In this document: one piece after another, positions 7,612 through 12,805 of the stretch
How positions within the stretch are numbered: position 1 is the stretch's first letter
Layout of the letters: each line of letters starts with the position of its first letter
Source of the DNA: an uncultured Comamonadaceae bacterium
Lineage (GTDB): Bacteria > Pseudomonadota > Gammaproteobacteria > Burkholderiales > Burkholderiaceae
Length of the DNA: 12,805 nt
Direction of reading: 5' to 3'
Assembly (NCBI GenBank): GCA_946482595.1
Contig: CAMLSD010000119.1
Location: 1 to 12,805, forward strand
The notes under the pieces: generated by a model
Seen by the model: the letters and a program-made list of their open reading frames with translations, nothing else
Told to the model about the DNA's origin: nothing
Database searches by the model: none
Program-made: the position numbers and the translations under genes

Positions 7612-8544
7612 ATGACTGCACTTGTTGTTGCCGAACACGACCACACCTCGCTGAAGGGTGTGACCCTGCAGGCCGTCACGGCCGCACGCGCCTGCGCGTC
7701 TGACGTGCACGTGCTGGTCGCCGGGTTTGAATGTGGCGAAGCCGCCGCGCAGGCGGCGCGCATTGCCGGCGTGAGCAAGGTGCTGCTTGCCGAGGGTGAG
7801 GTCCATCGCGAGCAGCTGTCCGAGCCTCTGGCCGAGCAGGTGCGGGCCTTGTCTGGCGCCTATGGGCACATCGTGCTGGCCGCCACGGCGCGTGGCCGCA
7901 GCGTGGCGCCCCGTGTGGCGGCGCTGCTCGACGTGGCCCAGATCAGCGACGTGACGCGGGTCGATGCGGCCGACACCTTCGAGCGCCCGATCTACGCCGG
8001 CAATGCCATTGCCCGCGTGCAGAGCATCGACGAGGTCAAGGTCATCACCGTGCGCAGCACCGGTTTCGAGGCGGCCCCGCCGTCGTCAAGCCCGGCCAGC
8101 GTCGAACCGGTGAGTGTCGTGGCAGACACCGGGGCCAGCAGGCTGGTCGGCCGCGAGATCGCCCGCAGCGAGCGGCCGGAACTGGGCGAGGCGCGTGTGG
8201 TGGTCTCGGGCGGGCGCGCACTCGGCTCACGCGAGCGCTTCGACGAGGTGCTGCTGCCCCTGGCGGATCGCCTGGGCGCGGCGCTGGGCGCCAGCCGCGC
8301 GGCAGTCGATGCCGGGTATGCACCCAACGACTGGCAGGTGGGCCAGACCGGCAAGATCGTGGCGCCCCAGTTGTATGTCGCGGTGGGCATCTCGGGTGCG
8401 ATCCAGCATCTGGCCGGCATGAAGGACTCGAAGCTGATCGTTGCCATCAACACCGACCCGGAAGCCCCGATCTTCGGCGTGGCCGACTACGGCCTGGTAG
8501 CCGACCTGTTCGAGGCCGTGCCTGAACTCACCTCCAGCCTGTGA
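7612..8544 (+). CDS. etfA: Electron transfer flavoprotein subunit alpha
   Basis: This 310-residue protein is a full-length EtfA. It begins MTALVVAEHD, the family N-terminus, with ATG 2 bp after the etfB stop. The N-terminal half (about 1-185) is the alpha/beta domain that packs on EtfB (HIVLAATARGRSVAPRVAALL, YAGNAIARVQS). The C-terminal FAD domain (about 190-310) is highly conserved: VVSGGRALGSRERF, DAGYAPNDWQVGQTGKIVAP, LYVAVGISGAIQHLAGMKDS, INTDPEAPIF and VADYGLVADLF. Within these, the GQTGKIVAP and SGAIQH stretches line the FAD in known ETF structures. It works in the cytoplasm as a heterodimer with EtfB. The likely local donor is the flavoprotein encoded just upstream. No acyl-CoA dehydrogenase or ETF:quinone oxidoreductase gene is in the window. 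The binding-protein gene begins 17 bp downstream. Confidence 0.97.
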   Translation: MTALVVAEHDHTSLKGVTLQAVTAARACASDVHVLVAGFECGEAAAQAARIAGVSKVLLAEGEVHREQLSEPLAEQVRALSGAYGHIVLAATARGRSVAPRVAALLDVAQISDVTRVDAADTFERPIYAGNAIARVQSIDEVKVITVRSTGFEAAPPSSSPASVEPVSVVADTGASRLVGREIARSERPELGEARVVVSGGRALGSRERFDEVLLPLADRLGAALGASRAAVDAGYAPNDWQVGQTGKIVAPQLYVAVGISGAIQHLAGMKDSKLIVAINTDPEAPIFGVADYGLVADLFEAVPELTSSL

Positions 8545-8549
8545 CCTCG

Positions 8550-8553
8550 GGAG
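8550..8553 (+). promoter_or_regulatory. Shine-Dalgarno GGAG deciding the ATG start at 8562
   Basis: GGAG lies 8 nt before ATG 8562. The alternative GTG at 8541 overlaps the etfA stop, lacks a good site, and would put seven residues (MTSGASH) in front of the basic start of the signal peptide. Confidence 0.6.
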
Positions 8554-8561
8554 CCAGCCAC

Positions 8562-9704
8562 ATGAAGATCCGGATGGTGACCATTGCCATGGCGTTGGGA
8601 ATGGTGCTTGCAAACGCCTCGGTGCAGCACGCCGCGGCCAGCACGCTGCCGATCGGGCAGGTGTCGCCGCTGAGCGGGCCGGCGGGGTCGCTCGGCACGG
8701 CACTGACCCAGGCCACACAGGCCTACTTCGCACGTGTGAATGCCGAGCGGCTGCTCGGCGCTCGCCAGGCGGAACTGATGGTGCGCGACGATGCGTTCAA
8801 GCCCGAGGAGACCTTGCGCCATGCACGCGAGCTGGTCGAGGAACACGGCGTGCTGGCCTTGCTGAACGTGACGGGGGCGCCCCACAACGGGCAGCTGCAC
8901 ACCACGGGCCTGCTCGGCAAGTCGTCGACGAGTGTGGTGGGCGCCTTCACCGGCTCGGCCAGCGTGCGTGCCCTGCGCAGTCCGTACATCCAGTTCGTGC
9001 GCGCCGGTGTGGCCGACGAGGCCCGTGCGATCGCGCGGCAGCTGGCGGCGCTGGGCATCACGCGCGTGGCCTTGCTGCGGGCGGACGACACCTTCGGCGA
9101 GGATGCGTCGCGCCAGCTCATCGATCAGCTCGGGCAGCAAGGGCTGAAGCTCTCGGCCGAGGTGTCGTATGCCCCGGCCAGTGCCGATGTGAGCGCGGCC
9201 GTCGCGCGCTTTCGTGCGATCGACCTGCAGACCATCGTCGTGTTCGGTACACCGCGTGCCGGCACCGAGCTGCTCAAGCAGTATCGCCAGGCCGGTGGCG
9301 CGGCGCTTTTCATCTTCAGCTCGGCCTCCGATGCAGAGTCCATCGTGGCCATGGTCGGCCCTGAGCTGGCGCGGGGGGTGGGGCTGGTGCAGGTGGTGCC
9401 GCCGGTGTCGCGCCTGCAGTTGCCCATCGTGCAGGAGTATCGCCAGACCCTGGCCAGGTACGGGCCGCCGGAGGCCCGGCCCTCGTCGACCGGGCTGGAG
9501 GGCTACATCGCCGCCAAGCTGCTGGTGCAGGCCATCCGGCGCGCCGGTGATGCACCCACCCCGGCGCGTGTGACGGCTGCGTTGTCCAGCCTGGGGCCGG
9601 TTGATCTGGGCGGGTTCGTGATCGACCTGTCGAAGGTGAGCGGGCCGGGCGCGCGTTACACCGAGATCGGCATCATCGGCGATGGTGGCCGGCTGCGAAA
9701 CTGA
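8562..9704 (+). CDS. Periplasmic substrate-binding protein, LivJ-like (branched-chain amino acid type)
   Basis: This 380-residue protein has a Sec signal peptide: MKIRMV, a hydrophobic core to about residue 20, then HAAAS with likely cleavage near residues 26-27. The mature part is a type-1 periplasmic binding protein. It opens with IGQVSPLSGPAGSLGTAL (compare the family's S-P-L-S-G start) and continues with ARELVEEHGVLALLN, VALLRADDTFGEDASRQL and IVVFGTPRAGTELLKQYRQAGG. It ends with the family's GLEGYIAAKLLVQAIRRAG (311-329) and TPARVTAALSSL. Relatives bind amino acids, amides, aromatic acids or fatty acids, so the ligand cannot be stated. No permease or ATPase gene is in the window, so it is an orphan that must use a remote transporter or act as a sensor partner. 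It sits 17 bp after etfA in an apparent operon, and a terminator-like hairpin follows its stop directly. Confidence 0.92.
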   Translation: MKIRMVTIAMALGMVLANASVQHAAASTLPIGQVSPLSGPAGSLGTALTQATQAYFARVNAERLLGARQAELMVRDDAFKPEETLRHARELVEEHGVLALLNVTGAPHNGQLHTTGLLGKSSTSVVGAFTGSASVRALRSPYIQFVRAGVADEARAIARQLAALGITRVALLRADDTFGEDASRQLIDQLGQQGLKLSAEVSYAPASADVSAAVARFRAIDLQTIVVFGTPRAGTELLKQYRQAGGAALFIFSSASDAESIVAMVGPELARGVGLVQVVPPVSRLQLPIVQEYRQTLARYGPPEARPSSTGLEGYIAAKLLVQAIRRAGDAPTPARVTAALSSLGPVDLGGFVIDLSKVSGPGARYTEIGIIGDGGRLRN

Positions 9705-9728
9705 GGCGCCTGCCCGGCAGCGGGCGCC
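9705..9728 (+). terminator. Hairpin directly after the binding-protein stop codon
   Basis: GGCGCCTGC (9705-9713) pairs with GCGGGCGCC (9720-9728), giving a 9-bp stem with one G-U pair and a 6-nt loop. It begins at the base after the TGA. No T-run follows, so it is a weak intrinsic terminator or a 3'-end stabilising stem. It marks the likely end of the long plus-strand operon. Confidence 0.5.
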
Positions 9729-10079
9729 AGCCATCGCGTGCCGCGGCCCGGACAATGACCGCACGCCACAGTGCGAGATCGGCCCGCCGCTGGCCAGGCA
9801 GGCGGCAGCGCTGCTACATTGCGGCTCATCATGTCGCACTCCTTTGCCCTCATGCGCCGCCTGCCGGCGACTGGCTCCGCCTCCCGGCGGACGGGTGCGC
9901 GCGCCTGGGCGCCGTGTGGCGGCCGTGCCGGGTTCATGCCCGCACTGGCCGCACATCCTTGAGCCCGGCGACCCACCTTCTTCCCACTGCATAGCGCAAA
10001 CCTCGGTCGCCGGGCCACCCCCCGCGCGATACGGGGTGCCCGGTCCTGGGCACGACCCGACTTCGTTCAGGAGTGCTTC
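9729..10079. other. Non-coding stretch with no supportable gene
   Basis: Short open frames here on both strands (for example 9831-9962 plus and 9656-10018 minus) have arginine- and proline-rich translations with no family likeness, so I call no gene. The stretch must hold the promoter of the downstream rnk-like gene. TACATT at 9815-9820 is a weak -10-like hexamer without a convincing -35 partner. The last 70 bp contain two overlapping hairpins, listed separately. Confidence 0.55.
10010..10053 (+). promoter_or_regulatory. Two mutually exclusive hairpins in the rnk-like leader
   Basis: CCGGGCCACCCC (10010-10021) can pair with GGGGTGCCCGG (10033-10043), with one bulged base. The shared segment GTGCCC (10036-10041) can instead pair with GGGCAC (10048-10053) across a 6-nt loop. 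Both lie 27-70 nt before the ATG at 10080. The layout allows a switch, but in GC-rich DNA such pairings also arise by chance. Confidence 0.3.
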
Positions 10080-10502
10080 ATGGAAGTTCTCGCACAGGAA
10101 CGTGTGCTGACCGGGCTCGACCATGCCCGGCTGTCGGCGCTGCTGTTTCGTCCTCGTGTGGCCACGGCCTTGCCGCCGGGACTGGCCGATGCGGCCCAGG
10201 ATCTGCTCGACCTCGCCGAGGTCGTCGATGCCATCACCGTCGATGCGGACGTGGTGACCATGCGCTCGCGCGTGCGCCTCACGCGGACCGGGCAGCCCCC
10301 CTTTGTGGTGACGCTGAGTTATCCCTCGTCCACCGGCCTCGGCGATGGTTGCGTGTCGGTGCTCACGCCGCTGGGCCTGAGCCTGCTGGGCACGCGTGTG
10401 GGGCGCTGGATCCGCTGGGCCGGTCCCACCGGTGAAGTCCACAGTGCCCAGGTCACGGCCGTCGAGCACCAGCCCGAGGCGGCTGGCGACTACGACACCT
10501 GA
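10080..10502 (+). CDS. rnk: Rnk-like nucleoside diphosphate kinase regulator (GreA/GreB C-terminal domain)
   Basis: This 140-residue protein starts at ATG 10080, with AGGAG 6 nt upstream. Residues 50-136 match the GreA/GreB C-terminal FKBP-like fold as found in Rnk: VTLSYPSS, then GDGCVSVLTPLGLSLLGTRVG, IRWAGPTGEVHSAQV and the ending EHQPEAAGDY. The short N-terminal part (1-45) is helical, as in Rnk, and lacks the long coiled coil with which GreA/GreB reach into the RNA polymerase secondary channel. Rnk proteins bind RNA polymerase and were first named for effects on nucleoside diphosphate kinase levels. It could equally be named a GreA/GreB-family elongation factor. It stands alone after 375 bp of non-coding DNA and is followed by a hairpin, so it may be its own transcription unit. 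Confidence 0.88.
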   Translation: MEVLAQERVLTGLDHARLSALLFRPRVATALPPGLADAAQDLLDLAEVVDAITVDADVVTMRSRVRLTRTGQPPFVVTLSYPSSTGLGDGCVSVLTPLGLSLLGTRVGRWIRWAGPTGEVHSAQVTAVEHQPEAAGDYDT

Positions 10503-10511
10503 GCGGTCCGC

Positions 10512-10534
10512 GGGCCTGCCGCTGCGGCGGGCCC
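10512..10534 (+). terminator. Strong GC hairpin after the rnk-like gene
   Basis: GGGCCTGCCGC (10512-10522) and GCGGCGGGCCC (10524-10534) are complementary with a single G-U pair. Allowing for loop bases, the stem is about 9-10 bp. It starts 10 nt after the TGA. No T-tract follows, so its terminator strength is uncertain, but position and stability fit. Confidence 0.5.
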
Positions 10535-10590
10535 TACCACTGATCTTCCATGCCTTGAGGCGTCACAACCGCTTCGTGGCGGAGCCATGC

Positions 10591-11505
10591 ATGAACGAAT
10601 CGAATTCCGTCCTGGCCGTGCTGTCGTCCACGGCCGACGTGCAGCCAGCCCGGCGAGCCGCAGCCGTGGCCGCGGCCTGGCGTGTCCCATTGACCCTGTG
10701 CGTGGCGTCTGTCCAGGGACAGCGCCAGGCCGTGGATCGACTGGAGCTTCAGGCGCTGGCCGAGCAGGTCACACGCGGCCAGCCCGGCCTGAGCGTGCAC
10801 ACCCGCGTGGCCACCAGCGCGCAACCGTGGCAGGTGCGCGGCCCGCACGCCCTCGTGGTGGTGACGGCCGACCCGGTCCGCCCCTGGTGGCAATGGCGGT
10901 GGCGGGCGCTCGCCGAGCGCCTGCTGCGCGACGCGCCCGGGCCGGTGCTGGTGGTGCGGCGCGACGGCGCAGCCCGCTACGACCGCGCCCTGGTGCCGGT
11001 GGACCTGTCGCATCGCAGCGATGCGGCCTTGCGCGTGCTGCGCAGCCTGGCCGAACCGGTCGAATTGCACCTGCTGCACGTGCTCGGCAGCGATGACGAG
11101 AACATCATGAGGATGGTGGACATTCCCGACTGGGTGGTGCGCCAGCACCATGCCGAACGCCTGCGCCTGGCCCACACGGCGATGCGCCAGCTGTGCGAGC
11201 GGGTGGGCGCCGATGCAGCGCAGGCCCGCATGCATGTGCGGCGGGGGCCGCATGTGCTGGACGGTGTCCTGCAGGCGCAGTCCCTGGTTCGCCCCGATGT
11301 GATCGTGGTCGGGCATCGCAACCGGCCCGCCCTGTGCTGGCCCCGCCGCGACGCACTGGCCGGTGAGCTGGCCGGGCTGGCTGCCAGCGACGTGCTGCTG
11401 GTGCCCGACCCTGAGACGCAGCGCGAACAACGACCGTCGCGCAGCGACGCCCTGGGCGCCTTTGCGGCCGGCAGTGTGCGGTGGTCGCCGCAGGACCGGG
11501 CATGA
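10591..11505 (+). CDS. Tandem universal stress protein (UspA family)
   Basis: This 304-residue protein starts at ATG 10591 with GGAG 6 nt upstream; an overlapping ATG at 10587 is out of frame. Two Usp folds are joined. Domain 1 (about 1-125) runs SVLAVLSST through ARRAAAVAAAWRVPLTLCVAS to HALVVVTADP and ends LLRDAPGPVLVVRR. Domain 2 (about 130-272) runs RALVPVDLSHRSDAALRVLRSLA, LHLLHVLGSDDENIM and RPDVIVVGHRNRP, ending AASDVLLVPD. The ATP-binding pattern G-2x-G-9x-G-S/T is not intact in either half, so nucleotide binding is doubtful. The acidic/methionine insert near 167-180 and the charged tail after 275 are extra. Tandem Usp proteins are induced under stress or stationary phase; no specific function can be given. 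The last codons overlap the start of the solenoid gene by ATGA, implying coupled translation. Confidence 0.88.
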   Translation: MNESNSVLAVLSSTADVQPARRAAAVAAAWRVPLTLCVASVQGQRQAVDRLELQALAEQVTRGQPGLSVHTRVATSAQPWQVRGPHALVVVTADPVRPWWQWRWRALAERLLRDAPGPVLVVRRDGAARYDRALVPVDLSHRSDAALRVLRSLAEPVELHLLHVLGSDDENIMRMVDIPDWVVRQHHAERLRLAHTAMRQLCERVGADAAQARMHVRRGPHVLDGVLQAQSLVRPDVIVVGHRNRPALCWPRRDALAGELAGLAASDVLLVPDPETQREQRPSRSDALGAFAAGSVRWSPQDRA

Positions 11506-12364
11506 GTGCCGCCGACATCGGGCGCGAACTGCTGCGCGCCAAGCAGCCCTGCGCGGATGGCTTCCGCTGGTATCTGCGCCACGGGCAGGGGCTGGCGCGC
11601 TATCAGGCCCTGCTCGACGCGCTGGTCGCCGCCGGCCGGGTCAATGATGCGTGCTGGCTGCTCGACCAGATCGGGCCGACGGGGGAGATCCAGACCGGCG
11701 ACCATGTCGGGGGGGGCTGCGTGCGTGCTGGCCGGTGGGCTGGAGGTGGGCGGTGCGATCGAGGTGGACCAGTTGCTGCGTGTGGGCGGGTCCTTGTGGG
11801 CCCGGGGTGCGATCCGCGTGGGCCAGGCCATCGTGGCGGGCGACAAGGTCACGGCCGCAAGCGGGCTGCGCTGCGAAGGCCGGCTGCGCTGCGGTGGTGC
11901 GTTGCGCAGCGGTGGCACGGTGCATGTCGGCGAGGGCATCGACTGTGGCGAATTGCAGGTCAGGGCTGACCTGTACTGCGACGGCGATCTGATCGTGTCG
12001 GGGGCCGCGCGTGTCGACGGCGAACTGTTCGTTGCCGGAGCCATGCGCTGCGGCGGTGACCTGCGCGTGGGCGGAGACATCGTGGTGGGCCGGCATCTGC
12101 AGGCCGGGCAGGGGATCGTCAGTGCCGGGCACCTGCGATGCGGCGGGCACCTCGAGGCCCGCTGGGGTGTGCGTTGCACCGGCTCCATCGTGGCCCAGGG
12201 GGCGATCCGGGCGGGCGAAAGCCTGCAGACGGAAGGTGTTGATCGAGGCCGGTGCGGGGTACGGCATCTTTGCCGGGCTGGATGTCCGCACCGAAGACTG
12301 GCCCGCCGGCGCCCAGGTGCGGGCGGCCCGGCGGCCAGCGGCGCTGCGCAGCGGGTGGTGGGTC
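11502..12364 (+). pseudogene. Hexad-repeat beta-solenoid protein of unknown function, broken by two apparent frameshifts
   Basis: ATG 11502 overlaps the Usp stop (ATGA). Frame 1 encodes a helical head: MSAADIGRELLRAKQPCADG, FRWYLRHGQGLARYQALLDA and DACWLLDQIGPTGEI. This fits a family of uncharacterised proteobacterial proteins that I recall, in which the head is followed by a repeat solenoid. Frame 1 stays open only to the TGA at 11967-11969 (155 residues), with a nonsense-looking tail. If one G of the 8-G tract at 11709-11716 is skipped, the second frame continues perfectly as about 25 six-residue repeats (LRVGGS, IRVGQA, LRCGGA, FVAGAM and so on) up to about 12234. A second one-base skip near 12235 restores the family C-terminus (GVLIEAGAGYGIFAG, LDVRTEDW, ALRSGWWV) to 12364. 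The second and third frames then run to the window end without a stop. No signal peptide is seen. It may be a decaying gene, a phase-variable gene, or sequence error. The function is unknown. Confidence 0.75.
11709..11716 (+). repeat. Homopolymer of eight G at the first frame break
   Basis: Eight consecutive G residues lie exactly where the reading frame of the solenoid gene changes. Seven Gs would join the head domain to the repeat domain in one frame. Such tracts are common sites of polymerase slippage and of sequencing indels. Confidence 0.85.
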
Positions 12365-12445
12365 GATGGGGGCGACTGCACGGTGGCCGCGGACGGCGCG
12401 CAGGTCGTGTCGTGCAGAGGGTGCCGGCGTGCGGCTTGCGCTTTG

Positions 12446-12656
12446 CTCCCTCTCCTTCCCAGGGAGAGGGTTGGGGAGAGGGCGGGCTTCGAGTCGCTGC
12501 TGCGGTGGTGTGTGGAGCCGTGTGTCGCCCCTGCCAGGGCGAGCCGGGGGTCACTCCCTCTCCCGCCTGCGGGAGAGGGTTGGGGAGAGGGTGCTTCGAG
12601 GTGCTGCCGCAGTTGTTTGCTGGCGCCGAGTTTCGCCCCTGGCGGGGCGAGCCGGG
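12446..12656. repeat. Composite REP-like unit in two tandem copies, period 108-109 bp
   Basis: Each copy has the same order of parts. First is an inverted repeat CTCCCTCTCC...GGGAGAGGG followed by TTGGGGAGAGGG (copy 1 at 12446-12482, copy 2 at 12554-12591). Next is a variable spacer holding GCTTCGAG and a GCTGC-type core. Last is a second inverted repeat CGCCCCTG...GGGCGAGCCGGG (12526-12548 and 12634-12656). The conserved parts are offset by 108-109 bp while the spacers have diverged. CCCTCTCC/GGGAGAGGG elements are familiar repetitive extragenic palindromes in Proteobacteria. They lie where the 3' end of the broken solenoid gene should be. Confidence 0.8.
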
Positions 12657-12657
12657 T

Positions 12658-12675
12658 CTCGGCCCGGCGGCCGAG
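12658..12675. repeat. Perfect hairpin CTCGGCC-CGGC-GGCCGAG
   Basis: A 7-bp perfect stem with a 4-nt loop lies between the tandem REP-like units and the next long hairpin. It appears to be part of the same clustered palindromic region. Confidence 0.55.
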
Positions 12676-12705
12676 TTCCCTTTCTTGCGTCCCCAAGAAA
12701 GGGAA
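12676..12705. repeat. 12-bp perfect stem-loop of a Burkholderiales-type intergenic repeat
   Basis: TTCCCTTTCTTG (12676-12687) pairs perfectly with CAAGAAAGGGAA (12694-12705) around a 6-nt loop. The following bases (ACCCAAAGAAGGGGACCCCG) continue a motif I remember from many betaproteobacterial intergenic regions. The stem could also stop transcription in either direction, though no T-run follows on the plus strand. Confidence 0.65.
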
Positions 12706-12805
12706 CCCAAAGAAGGGGACCCCGACTATGGCGCCCCGCTGCGCGGGGTGCCCTGCGGTGCTCGCGGCTGCAAGGTGGCTGCGGAACTCGCCCTTTTTGG
12801 CCCTG
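12706..12805. repeat. Right flank of the repeat, with GC hairpin, runs off the window
   Basis: This continues the repeat of the preceding stem-loop: CCCCGC-TGC-GCGGGG (12734-12748) forms a short hairpin. The following text (GTGCCCTGCGGTGCTCGCGG, then GCTGCGGAACTCGCC) resembles the usual right part of the same dispersed element. I see no gene in it. The end of the element lies outside the window. Confidence 0.5.

Noticed and set aside
6860..8544. Electron-bifurcating lactate dehydrogenase-ETF complex
   Set aside because: Both ETF subunits closely follow the Paracoccus/mitochondrial quinone-linked type, so bifurcation is unlikely despite the gene order.
9682..10110. Small open frames in the gap before the rnk-like gene
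   Set aside because: Their arginine/proline/cysteine-rich composition, lack of ribosome-binding sites and lack of family likeness argue against coding.
12446..12656. CRISPR-like direct repeats
   Set aside because: There are only two units, they contain two different long palindromes with related spacers, and there are no cas genes; they are REP-like elements.
10977..12710. 577-codon and overlapping 351-codon open frames on the minus strand at the right end
   Set aside because: They are antisense to the Usp and solenoid genes and begin inside REP-like palindromes. The PSPQPSPAGGRGS-type peptide is a known artefact of translating such repeats.

Overview
The window is GC-rich, densely coded DNA that looks like a betaproteobacterium of the order Burkholderiales. 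The evidence is strong G/C third-position bias, Paracoccus/human-type ETF subunits, a Nac-like LysR regulator, an orphan LivJ-type binding protein, and intergenic repeats of a kind I remember as common in that order. I ran no database search, so names rest on motifs and remembered family sequences.

Layout. At the left end, on the minus strand, are a truncated GNAT acetyltransferase (runs off at base 1) and a complete LysR regulator (450-1439). A 219-bp divergent region follows with a perfect 16-bp palindrome. From there every gene is on the plus strand. First is a signalling pair: a methyl-accepting chemotaxis protein with almost no periplasmic part and a sensor-like C-terminal domain (1659-3293), then a soluble hybrid histidine kinase/receiver protein (3321-5351). 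Next is a tight metabolic block: a D-lactate dehydrogenase-type flavoprotein (5386-6807), etfB (6860-7609), etfA (7612-8544) and a secreted LivJ-like substrate-binding protein (8562-9704). All gaps from 1659 to 9704 are 52 bp or less, so this may be one transcript. It ends in a hairpin just after the binding-protein stop codon.

After a 375-bp non-coding stretch comes a second group: an Rnk/GreA-C-terminal protein (10080-10502), a tandem universal-stress protein (10591-11505), and, overlapping it by ATGA, a gene for a hexad-repeat beta-solenoid protein of unknown function. That last gene reads clearly in three successive frames. It shifts once at an 8-G tract (11709-11716) and again near 12235, and no stop codon follows in either of the two later frames. 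It is therefore a pseudogene, a slippage-controlled gene, or a place with sequence errors. The right end (about 12446-12805) is non-coding and packed with repeats: a composite REP-like unit in two tandem copies 108-109 bp apart, then further hairpins.

Working together: the flavoprotein probably oxidises D-lactate or a related 2-hydroxy acid and could pass electrons to the co-encoded ETF, and so on to ETF:quinone oxidoreductase encoded elsewhere. The binding protein may capture a related solute. The chemoreceptor and kinase may tune behaviour or expression to the metabolic or redox state; their sensory regions are unusually cysteine-rich. These links are inferred from gene order only.
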